A stretch of DNA of 64,000 bases from Puccinellia tenuiflora (lineage: Eukaryota > Streptophyta > Magnoliopsida > Poales > Poaceae). The position numbers and the translations under genes are program-made. Position 1 is the first letter of the stretch. Every line of letters starts with the position of its first letter. The notes beneath the pieces were generated by a model, which did no database searches, was not told where the DNA came from, and saw nothing but the letters and a program-made list of their open reading frames with translations. The stretch is from positions 79,520-143,519 of the forward strand of contig QRDG01000064.1 of the NCBI GenBank assembly GCA_012064385.1. Reading direction: 5' to 3'. Positions 12,973 to 23,118 of the stretch are shown here, one piece after another.

Positions 12973-13388
12973 AAAATTACATAAAGCTATCACATTTCGG
13001 GTGAGATTAGCGACTCAATACCACTTTTAGAAAGAAAAATAACTACCACTTCTACGGGGTTGAGTCACATATTATACTGACATCACGTTGATAGCAAAGG
13101 TCATGTGCTGAACGGTGAACGCACTAACGCACTGGACTCCTGGACATTCGGTCGAGCACCTTGTGTGCACCAACACATCAGGAAGGCCATGGAGATGTCC
13201 ACCAAGTCAGCGCGCCTGGCCGTTCGTTGACCACGCCGCTCGTGTCGTTGCACAGGTCGGTCATTGCCATGCCGCACTGGGCTCCTCTGCATGCGACACA
13301 ACATGGTCCACGGCACGCACAAGGCGACGTGCGCCTTTGGTAGCAGTGGCGGTAAAGGTGAAGGTCATTAGGGTTCTAAAAAGATGGT
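12973..13388. other. Unassigned spacer
   Basis: I see nothing recognisable. Open frames on both strands at 13101-13402 overlap each other and have no family features. Confidence 0.4.
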
Positions 13389-14050
13389 CTTTTTTTTTTT
13401 AGAGAGAGCACGCGAATGCGTGCCTTATTTTTATAAAAGGTAGAAAGAACATTTACAAGAAAAGCCTGTCCTTGCAGAGAAGGAAACAGGCTAAGGAGAA
13501 CTCCACACCTAGGAAATCCACAAGCTAATAATCTCACGGTACATTGAAATCTCCTACTCCTATCCTCCTAGCAACTAAGCACAAACCATACTCCTCTAGG
13601 ATTCGGCTGGTCAGCTGGTCCACCGTGGCTTGCTTGTCAATGTTTTGAAAAGTCCACGCATTCCTATTCTTCCAAAGGAACCAACATCCGGTGCAGACTA
13701 GTGTGTCAAAGTTTCGCCTGCTGACAGCAGAGAGTCTACTCCGTTCATTGCTCCACCACTCCTCCAGCGTGATGTTGCTGTCTGGCAGAGCAAAGTGTAT
13801 TCCGAGACGCAACGCGCACGCGTGCCATACTTGTTTGGCATAGACACAATGCCACGAGGGACAACGAGGACATGTAGTCCCTCTCCCGCCGGTGGCACTC
13901 CATCTCTAGCAGCTGGCTCTGCACCTGAAATTTCTTCCCAGCTCTCGTGCTTGCTTGTTCTAGCTGGAGCAATAGGACGACCCGACGCCATATGCGGACC
14001 CGCCTCGTCTCCACAAGTCCATGGTAGACCATGACCATACTTCAAACGGA
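13389..14050 (-). mobile_element. 5'-truncated LINE (non-LTR retrotransposon) 3' end
   Basis: A run of T at 13389-13400 marks the poly(A) tail of a minus-strand element. Upstream on that strand, 13534-13860 encodes the zinc-binding tail of plant LINE ORF2 (AKQVWHACALRLGI, then CTGCWFLWKNRNAWTF with a Cys pair). Farther upstream the frame contains stops and is hard to follow. The element is cut at 14050 by the Gypsy insertion; I could not recognise its continuation beyond 19735. Confidence 0.65.
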
Positions 14051-14054
14051 GCAT

Positions 14055-14385
14055 TGTGACGACACTGATGCTATCGGAAGCTGTCAAGGTGGTGAGAAGG
14101 ACAGAGGGAAGGCGACGCATCCATGAGGCCCATATGCTAACGGAAAGGACGGCCCAAGAGGGTGGTGAAGGCTCAGCCCAGGACCATGACATCGACACTT
14201 AAGAGTGGCGTGCGACAGGGGAAAGGCATCGAGTTGTAATTCATTAAAACATTCCTGATTGGAACTCTCTCTTCCTCCTCCTCACGACGTCGTCGTCGTT
14301 GATTCCTTCTGCCCAGCGTGACGGTGTGGACAATTTGTACCCAAATATTGTGTCGAGAGTTGAATTGAGTAGTGAGGATCTCACA
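14055..14385 (+). repeat. 5' LTR of the Gypsy chromovirus
   Basis: 331 bp, TG...CA ends. It matches 19405-19735 except for about eight substitutions and has no length difference. Confidence 0.92.
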
Positions 14386-14387
14386 TT

Positions 14388-14400
14388 TGGTATCAGAGCC
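14388..14400 (+). other. Primer-binding site, tRNA-iMet type
   Basis: TGGTATCAGAGCC sits two bases after the 5' LTR and is the common plant initiator-Met tRNA complement used by Gypsy and Copia elements. Confidence 0.85.
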
Positions 14401-14701
14401 ATAGATCGTGGATCTGGCTAGAATTTTTTTCCCAATTCCCACCAAAAAGGAGTGTAGAGGAGAGAAATTGATCCGATCTCGGTTGGTGAGCGGGAGGCGA
14501 ATCGAGAGCGAGGCGCAGTGGTTGGGCTACATCCTGTAAAATCCCATCTACGTCCTCAACTCGCGGCGGCGGAGTGATCGGTCGGCGTTTTCCGACGATC
14601 TACGGCGGCGTGTGGCGGCGGAAGACCATTCGGGTGTAGATCCTACGGCAGCAGGCGGTTGCTCACAAACCCTTCATGAGTGGTGAAATCCCGGCCTAGC
14701 G

Positions 14702-16755
14702 GTGGATCCGTGCACCATCGGAGGTAGGCGTTTTCGGCGGCGGTTGACGCTTGTTCCCGGTGCGGCGGTGTGGGAACAGGCAGAGGAGATGGCGCAATCT
14801 GATTTGGCGGCGTTGAAGAAGCAAGGGGATGAACTTCAGAAGCAGTGCTCTGAGACGACAGCGACTCTGAAGTCCATCAATGATACTCTCAAAAACATTA
14901 GTATCTGGGTGCCAGCGATGGATTCATCCATTAAGGTAATTCAGCAAACTCTGGAGGCAGTTGACACCAAGCTCTCCAACTTGGAGACGGAACGATCGGT
15001 TGCCATCGACCCTCGCACACCAGCAACTGTGGGCGACGAAGGTGATCTAGGGCAGGCACCAAGAACTCTGAAGGTGGTGGTTCCGCAGCGGGACAATGGC
15101 AGGAGAGAATTTCCACATACACCTGTCAGTTTCGACTTAGGCAATCATTCTGGTGCGGAAGATAGTGCATATGCAGGATCTCGTGCAGGATCTTATCGTT
15201 CCAGACCACCTAAGACAGAGTTCCCAAGGTTTGACGGGGAGAATCCAAAATGGTGGAAGTCCGTCTGTGAGAAGTACTTTGCCCTGTATGCTGTTGAACA
15301 TGAGACATGGGCACACTTTGCTACCATGCACTTTGTGGGGAATGCAGCTCTGTGGCTGCAAACGTACGAAGCAGAGCATGATGTGGATAGTTGGGAGGCA
15401 CTGTGTGTTGCAGTTCACCTGAAATTTGGTCGAAATCAACATCACCGTTATTTGGAGGCGTTAGAGAAGTGCAAGCAAACTCACAGTGTAGAGAAGTACT
15501 ATCAGCAATTTGAAGCAATCCGGCATAAAATTTTGGTGCACAACAAACATTATGATGAAGCATGGTTTGTCACTAAATTTGTTAATGGTTTGCACAGAGA
15601 TATCCAACGAGCTATCAAACTCCACAAGCCAAAAACAGTAGATGCAACACTGTCCCTAGCTGAGACACAGGAGGAACTACTGGAAGAACACATGTAGTAC
15701 TCTTACTCCAGGGCCAATACTGATTACAAGCAGAGATACAGCAGAACCGGATACCCAGGACCAGGGATACTGAGCAGCAAACCTGAGGAAAACAAAAAGG
15801 TGGAGGAGAGGAATGTATCAGGTAAGGCTCCCTGGAATGAGAAGATGCAATCTCTCCGAGCTCAAAGACGAGCAAAGGGCGAGTGTTTTCGTTGTGGAGA
15901 CAAATACCAGCCAGGAAACAAGTGTACAAAGACAGTGCCCTTACATGTGGTGGAAGAATTGATGGAAGCATTGGAATTATCATCTTCTGCAAGTGAGCAA
16001 CTAACTGATGACAGTTCTGATGAATCTTTGATGCATATTTCCCAATGTGCTCTAGCTGGAACATCCCATAAGAAAAGCATTCGGCTGCAGGGTACAGTGA
16101 ATGGGAAACAGGTGCTTATACTTGTGGACTCAGGCAGCTGCGGTAGCTTCGTCAGTGCAGCAGCTGCACAACAATTGGGATTGCAAACTGAAGAAACAGA
16201 ACCTGTTACAGTACAAGTAGCTGATGGGGGGAAACGGCCATCACAACAGTGGTTCCTAAGCTGCCATGGGAGTGCTAGGGCACTCAATTCACCACAACTT
16301 GTCGGGTATTCAATGTTCCATGCTATGATATAATTCTGGGAATGGACTGGCTACATGATTGTGGCAAGATGTGGATCGATTGGCCACTTAAAAAGCTCAG
16401 GTTCAAGGTGCAGGGCAAACATATCACACTAAAAGGGATTAAAGACAATGTTCAGAGCTGTAAGGCCATCTCGACAACAGAGTTGCGTGGGCTGATTAAG
16501 CAGCGCGCATTGGCACAAGTAATCCAACTGTGCCCTATTGGCGATACCTACAAAGAGACGCCACTGCCTGATGAAATCGAACAAGTGCTGCGGTCTTACG
16601 ACCATTGCTTTGCGACGCCGACGAAATTACCTCCTCACCGTACATTCGACCAACGCATTCCACTCATCCTGGGGCGCAACCAGTCAATGTCAAGCCGTAC
16701 CGCCATTCCCCACAACAGAAAGATGAAATTGAGAGGCAAATTAAGGAGATGCTGA
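14702..16755 (+). pseudogene. Gag and protease part of the Gypsy polyprotein, broken
   Basis: The gag region (14702-15694) contains an FPRFDGENPKWW-type capsid motif. It is followed by a CCHC-like knuckle near 15884-15925 (CFRCGDKYQPGNKC; the usual His is Asn) and a retropepsin-like active site LVDSGSCGSF near 16120-16150. Breaks: an in-frame TAG at 15695-15697; a frameshift near the G run at about 16225; an in-frame stop soon after, in the shifted frame; and a further frame change between about 16680 and 16740. The protein cannot be made as one chain. Confidence 0.85.
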
Positions 16756-18209
16756 AGCAAGGTATCATACAGCCCAGCCAGAGTCCGTTTGTATCTCCTG
16801 TGTTGCTAGTTAAGAAGAAGGATGGGAGTTGGCGCTTTTGTGTGGACTATCGTCAGCTGAACGCAATCACGGTAAAGGACAGATACCCCATGCCGGTGGT
16901 TGATGAGCTCCTCGACGAGCTGGCGGGAGCATGATACTTCACCAAGCTCGATTTGCGATCGGGTTACCACCAAATTAGGATGGCGGAGACAGATGAGCCA
17001 AAAACAGCGTTTAAATCGCACAATGGGCACTTTGAATTCAAAGTGATGCCATTTGGGTTGACTTCTGCTCCTGCAACTTTCCAGGCGGCTACGAACACAA
17101 TCTTTGCACACATCATTCAGAAATATGTGCTTGTCTTTGTGGACGATGCGTTGATATACAGCAAAGACCTGGATGATCACAAGAAACATTTGATGTCAGT
17201 GTTTCAAATTCTAGACACCCATCAGCTATTTGTCAAGAGAAGTAAGTGCTCGTTTGCACAGAAACCCTTGGAGTACCTTGGTCAATTAATTTCTGCTGGT
17301 GTTGTGTCGACAGACCCATAGAAAATTGCAGCTGTCAAGCAGTGGCCTCAGCCAACAAACCTGAAGCAAGTAAGGGGACTCCTGGATTTTGCGGGCTACT
17401 ATAGAAAGTACATTAGACATTTTGGTATCATTGCTCGACCACTTACAGACCTACTCAAGAAAAATGTGCCATTCGTATGGTCTCCTGCTGTACAGGATGC
17501 GTTTGAAGCTCTTAAAAATGCATTGATCCGAGCACCAGTGTTAGCCTTACCAGTTTTTTCTCAGGAGTTTGTGTTGGAGACAAATGCATGTGCTACAGGT
17601 ATAGGGGTTGTGCTGATGCAGAAAGGGCATCCCTTGGCATTCTTGAGCAAGGCTTTGGGACAGAAAAATCAAACACTGTCCATATACGATAAAGAATGCT
17701 TGGAAATATTACTGGCAGTGGATAAATGGCGCACATACCTTCAACATGCCCCTTTTGTTATCCATGCAGATCAAAAAAGCTTGATACATCTGGGAGATCA
17801 CAAATTCAACACAGACATACAACAAAAAGCTTTTTTAAAGTTGCTGGGGCTGCAATACAAAATTCTATATAAAAAAGGGGCAACAAACATAGCAGCCGAT
17901 GCTCTGTCAAGAAGGCCACATCAGGCTTGTGCTATATCAGCTGTAAAACCTCGTTGGATGGAGATCATAGTGGAAGGATATAACAAAGATGAGAAGACAA
18001 AACAACTCTTAGCTGAACTGGCTATTTCTAGCAACAATGAGCAAGAGTTTTCTTTGGTGGATGGAGTGATTTGGTACAAGGGCAGAATATGGCTGGGGGT
18101 ACACAAGGAAGCACATCAAGCTGTGTTGCAGGCTCTGCATAGCAGTGGGCTGGGAGGCCACTCTGGTGCTTTACCCACTTACCACAAGGTCAAAAATCTG
18201 TTCTACTAG
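16740..18209 (+). pseudogene. Reverse transcriptase and RNase H part of the Gypsy polyprotein, broken
   Basis: The RT core has the Gypsy signatures [32 protein letters not shown] and the catalytic FVDD at about 17137-17148. RNase H follows from about 17560 (LETNACATGIGVVL, where the usual first catalytic Asp of the DAS motif is Asn, and KECLEILLAVDKW). Nonsense codons interrupt it at 16932-16934 and 17319-17321. The zinc-finger part of integrase begins just before the stop at 18207-18209. Confidence 0.88.
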
Positions 18210-19552
18210 CCGGGCATGAAAAAAGATATTCTCACTTATGTTTAGCATTGCACCATTTGCCAGCAAGCAAAAAGTGAACACACAAGGTTACCAGGGAAGC
18301 TCCAACCACTACCCATTCCACCTGAAGCATGGCACACGGTTGGACTGGATTTCATTGAGGGTCTCCCCAAATCTGGCAAGTATGACACCATTCTGGTAGT
18401 GGTGGACAAACTGACCAAGTTTGGACATTTCATTCCACTACGACATCCATTCACTGCTGCCTCTGTTGCCCAATTGTTCGTTGACAATGTGTACAAATTA
18501 CACAGCATGGCCCAAGTTCTCATTTCTGACAGAGATAAAGTATTCACTAGTGTGTTTTGGCAGACAATGTTCAAATTGGCTGACACAACGTTGAACATGA
18601 GTTCTTCGTACCACCCACAGATGGATGGACAGACTGAGCGACTCAACCAGTGTTTGGAAAAATATCTACGCTGCCTGGTTCATGCTCAGCCGAATCAATG
18701 GGCAAAATGGCGAAGTATTGGTATAACACCACCTTTCACTCAGCACTAGGGCGGTCACCGTTTGAGGTACTGTATGGTAGGAAGCCTAGACACTTTGGGT
18801 TCCAACAGAAAGCACCTACTGGCAATGTCGACATGGATGTGTGGTTGCAAGAGAGGGCTGCAATGATGCCAGTGATCAGGCAACACTTGGAACGAGCTCG
18901 TGAGTCGCGCATGAAGCATCAGGCCAACAAAAAGAGGATGGAAAGAAGTTTTCAGGTTGGGGATTGGGTGTATCTGAAGCTTCAGCTGTACGTCCAGACA
19001 TCTATAGCACAACGATTGTCGCAGAAGCTGGGATTCAAATTTTTTGGTCCATATAAAGTGTTGGCCAAAGTGGGTAATGTATCTTATAGGCTGGACCTGC
19101 CTGAGAAGTCAAAGATCCATCCAGTGATCCATGTGTCACAACTCAAGAAGTCTCTGCCACCAGACGTGCCGGTAAGTGCAATCTTGCCTTTCACATCCAC
19201 AGACGAATTGGTAATAGTTGAACCAGGGAAAGTTTGTGGCGAGCGTTGCATTCGTCGTGGAAGCAAGCATGTTCCTCAACTGCTGATCAAGTGGACAGGG
19301 ATGTCGGACAGCTGCAGCACCTGGGAGCACCTCCACGCGATGATCCAGGCTTTCCCAGATGCACCAGCCTGGGGTCAGGCTGTGTCTCCAGGGGGGGGGG
19401 GTATTGTGACGACACTGATGCTACCGGAAGCTGTCAAGGTGGTGAGAAGGACAGAGGGAAGGCGACGCATCCATGAGGCCCATCTGCTAACGGAAAGGAC
19501 GGCCCAAGAGGGTGGCGAAGGCTCAGCCCAGGACCACGACATCGACAATTAA
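18210..19552 (+). pseudogene. Integrase and chromodomain-like end of the Gypsy polyprotein, broken
   Basis: The integrase core shows DFIEGLPKSG, the second catalytic Asp in ISDRDKVF, and the Glu in HPQMDGQTERLN. A stop lies at 18243-18245, and a frameshift between about 18700 and 18725 moves the rest into another frame (18650-19552). The C-terminal part carries a chromodomain-like LIKWTGMSDSCSTWE near 19285-19330. The open frame runs on into the 3' LTR. Confidence 0.85.
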
Positions 19553-19735
19553 GAGTGGCGTGCGACATGGGAAAGGCATCGAGTTGTAATTCATTAAAAC
19601 ATTCCTGATTGGAACTCTCTCTTCCTCCTCCTCACGACATCGTCGTCGTTGATTCCTTCTGCCCAGCGTGACGCTGTGGACAATTTGTACCCAAATATTG
19701 TGTCGAGAGTTGAATTGAGTAGTGAGGATCTCACA
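19405..19735 (+). repeat. 3' LTR of the Gypsy chromovirus
   Basis: 331 bp copy of the 5' LTR, directly after a run of eleven G (19391-19401) that acts as polypurine tract. Confidence 0.92.
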
Positions 19736-20599
19736 AGCACATCTGAGCCCCTTTCGCCCTACTTCGGATCCGCACCACCCTCTGATGATCCCTCCCTAGC
19801 CAATCCAGTCGAGCTTCTCTTCTTCGTTTCGGCCAAAAGCACCGCCGCTCTGAGTCAAAGTTGATCAAGCTCACGGTATCCCCATTCTTTAATTAAACGG
19901 AGTCTTAGTGCAACTCCTACGTGGCAACCTGCCCGTTTTTCCTTATAAACTGGGCCAGCTCTATTCTATCTATACGGAATGCAGGAACGCCCTGCCCTCT
20001 TCAAGAGGTTTCTCGAAAAAAACGTGGCAACCCAATTCGTCTGCCCGCGTCTGTTTTTGTCCGTGCGGACAAAGTACACGGACCAATGCGGTGACACAAA
20101 CGGACCGATGTCCATTTTAGTGTCCGTCTGGACCCATTTCTAGCACAAATTTATGTTGGGTTTGTGTCCGTCCGGACACGACGCGGATAGCTCTATCCCT
20201 CTCCCAGCAACACTCGAGATTGTCGGTGCCCTACGAGAGTTCCATCGTGGCCATGATCCCCCAAACGGTGAAGAATTCATCTATCTCGGCTCCACTAAGT
20301 CCGCTCCCACGCCAGAGAGACAATCTCCCTGACACGCCTCGACGATAATGCATCTCTCCAGAATCCTCTTCCGCACAAGATTTGATGTGTTGGAAATGAT
20401 CCCTGATTCTCAACCCCTCGACTCATATGTCGGTCCAGAAAAGGGTGGTACGCCTATCCCCCATGTGGGACTTGGCCACAGCCTAAAAATGGCCACAACC
20501 TCTCTGGAACGTGTATGTTGAACCCCCCCCCCCTGATTTTCCCTTGTCGGTTATCTTCAACCGAAGCCACCTCACTATGAGGGCGGTATTTAGGTATTG
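19736..20599. other. Unassigned spacer with GTCCG/CGGAC-rich segment
   Basis: No gene recognised. Around 20050-20190 the sequence repeats GTCCG and its complement CGGAC many times in a hairpin-prone arrangement, typical of non-coding grass repeats. A C run lies near 20524-20532. Confidence 0.35.
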
Positions 20600-20817
20600 C
20601 AGCATGGGTAGGTGGACAAATATATCAAATTATATTAGCAATTAAAAGGCGAATTGGATGGGATAAACAAGAATTCAAATTTTAATCATCTTTGAAGCTA
20701 AGCATTTTTGTATAATACTATTCAAATGAAAGCATGTTTAGTTATATAGTGAACCTAAGTAAAAAAAGTGATAGTACTATGCAAATGAACGTATGGTCAC
20801 ACTGTGTGATCCTCTAA
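20600..20817 (-). other. 3' flank of DUF1618 copy A, shared with copy B
   Basis: From CAGCATGGGTAGGTGGACAA (about 20600) to about 20780 the sequence is recognisably related to 48360-48520, the flank downstream of the second DUF1618 gene. The two genes were therefore duplicated together with flanking DNA. Confidence 0.7.
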
Positions 20818-20982
20818 GGCACATTTTCTTTTCGGTTTTTAGGAGGGCTTCTCCGAGAAGCTCCTCTCCCGCAGCTTCTCCCATTATAAGATTAAACTTA
20901 TTTATGAGGCGAGCTTCTGGGAGAAGCCGGTGAAAAGGAGTTTCCTGGAGAAGTCTTCCTAGAAGCCGAAAAGAAGTGTGAC
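20818..20982. mobile_element. Tourist/Harbinger MITE in the 3' end of DUF1618 copy A
   Basis: 165 bp with inverted termini (GGCACATTTTCTTTTCGG against GTCACACTTCTTTTCGG) and a TAA duplication on each side. The paralogous site in copy B (48570-48595) lacks it: GATCCTCTAA runs directly into ACCC-AGCC, so the empty site is present in the same window. Confidence 0.75.
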
Positions 20983-21537
20983 TAAACCCTGTCGGTATGC
21001 TGTCGGTATGCGTTGAACTCACTGGCTAAGAGATAGGACTGAAAAATCCAATGGATGATCCACTAAACACTGTCATGCACTGAACTCGCTGGCAAAGAGT
21101 TGGGAATGAATAAAAAAGTCTGTACTTGCATGACCGATCTAGACCTCGCTATTCTCCATGTCAACACGAAGCACGTACTGCGCTTTGAGCTCTCCTTTAT
21201 GATTGGCCCCTCTCCTGATATCAACGAAGACTAGGTAGACGACATCGGCTTCATGCATGCTGAGGACAGGGAACGATGGATGAATCTTTCTCAGGCCAGC
21301 GGACTGGTAGGTCTCGCTTGCCCAGATTTTTGCAACATCGTACACCTTGCTTCTGTCCCACCTTGAGAGGTCAGGCGACAGGGTCCAAAGGGTCAGTTTT
21401 AGTTCTTCGAACGGATCTTCAAAGTAGCCATCCATGGTGAGGAACTTAATGACGCCGCCGACACAGGCCATGGAACGGAATAAATCCGCGTCGATCTCTC
21501 GACCATTGGCGTCGAGGATGTCATAGGTGGTACACCC

Positions 21538-23049
21538 TGATGTCTACTACACACTTCTATTCTTGTAGACTTGTTGGGCCTCCAAGCGCAGAGGTTTGTA
21601 GGACAGTGGCAAATTTCCCTTAAGTGAGTAACCCAAGGTTTATCGAATTCACGGGAGGTAGAGGTCAAAGATATCCCTCTCAAGCAACCCTGCAATTAAG
21701 ATATAAGAAGTCTCTTGTGTCCCCAACACACCTAATACAATTGTCAGTTGTATAGGTGCACTAGTTCGGTGAAGAGATGGTAAAATGCAAGTGATATGGA
21801 TGGTAAAGGGTGATTTTGTAATTCTGTAATAAAAATGGCAGCAAGCAAACAAGTGACAAAAGTGACTAAAAACGGTGTATCAATGCTTGGAAACAAGGCC
21901 TAGGCTTCATACTTTCACTAGTGACTACTCTCAACATCATTAACATAATTAAACACATGATAGTTTCCAAAAAAACACATGCATGGTAGACGTTACTTGG
22001 AGATAATTCTTTTGTGGATCAAATAGGATGAAAATTGCATAGGGCTACGAAAATCACACCTTAAAGTTCGTATTCCACATCTATGAACACTTCATGCTGT
22101 CACTATCCGCATCCAAAGATAGTACTAACAAACACCACAACCTATTTCTTGAATAGTCTCTTTCTTTAATAACGCAAGCATCAAGAAACCTCATGATCTA
22201 TTCAATCCAACAAATAAATAACAAACTCATTATGAAGATCCTTCCAATCTATTATCCATAGAGTCACACACGGCACCCATCCTGTCACCGAGGTACCACG
22301 ATCACAACGGTGGCTCCGGAAATTGTACTAAATAACACCACTTGAGAGCAACATCATATCCATTACACATAGGGAAACATCATGTATTCAACTACACTAA
22401 CAAAGCTCATGATCACAATGAAGATCACATCATGGGAGAGAGAGATAACCACATAGCTACTTGTATAAGCCTCAGCCCCGGTGAGGGACTACTCCCTCCT
22501 CATCGCGGGAAGCAGCGGTGTCGATGGAGATGGCTCCGACGGTCGATCCCCCCTCCGGCAGGGTGCCGGAACAGGATCAATCTGACCCTCGAAACATGTC
22601 GGCGATGGCGGCGGAGCTCTGTTGCGTATTTGGGAAAATCCTTCTGGGCGTTAGGGTTTTTGCGTCGGATGTGATTTCATAGGCGTCGGAGGCGGCCGAG
22701 GGGTGCCCCACAGGGCAGGGGCGGGTCCCACCCGCGGGTGGTCCCTAGGCCGCGGCAGGGGGCCGCCCCTAGCCTGTGTGGGTCCCCTGGAGTCACCCTT
22801 CTGGCTCCCTTCCTCATTTCTTCAATAAAAAATCTCCGTAAATTTTCGTCCAATTCCAAGAATATTTCCAGAAGTAACTTTCTGCAACAAAAACAGCACA
22901 AAAACAGGGAACTGGCACTGGGCATCTTGTCAATAGGTTAGTCCGACAAAACGCATAAAAATGATGTAATATGATATTAAAAACATGTGACAACATCACA
23001 AAACTAGCATGGATCACTCAAAAATTATAGATACGTTAGAGACGTATCA
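21538..23049 (-). mobile_element. Solo LTR 1 (TGATACGTCTC family) inside DUF1618 copy A
   Basis: 1512 bp. On the minus strand it begins TGATACGTCTC and ends GTAGACATCA, and it has TG...CA ends and an exact CACCC duplication on both sides (21533-21537 and 23050-23054). No coding domain, primer-binding site or second LTR is present. Its outer 0.4 kb and GC-rich middle match 23619-25210. The family is common in Triticeae; I do not assign a name. Confidence 0.85.
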
Positions 23050-23118
23050 CACCCCTCCGGCAGCGGGACGAAACGGAACTTCGGATCGCACTATGTCACG
23101 TCCTGGAAATGGAGGCAC

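Larger units (their letters stand above)
14055..19735 (+). mobile_element. Ty3/Gypsy chromovirus with both LTRs (Reina-like size)
   Basis: This is a complete but mutated LTR retrotransposon of 5681 bp. The two 331-bp LTRs begin TGTGACGAC and end TCTCACA. The flanking 5-mers AGCAT and AGCAC are a target duplication with one mismatch. The primer-binding site TGGTATCAGAGCC (14388-14400) follows the 5' LTR, and a G-rich polypurine tract (19390-19401) precedes the 3' LTR. Domain order is gag, protease, RT, RNase H, integrase, then a chromodomain-like C-terminus, as in chromoviruses. The short LTRs and total length suggest the Reina clade (inference). Eight differences between the LTRs by my count indicate a fairly young insertion. 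Confidence 0.9.
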
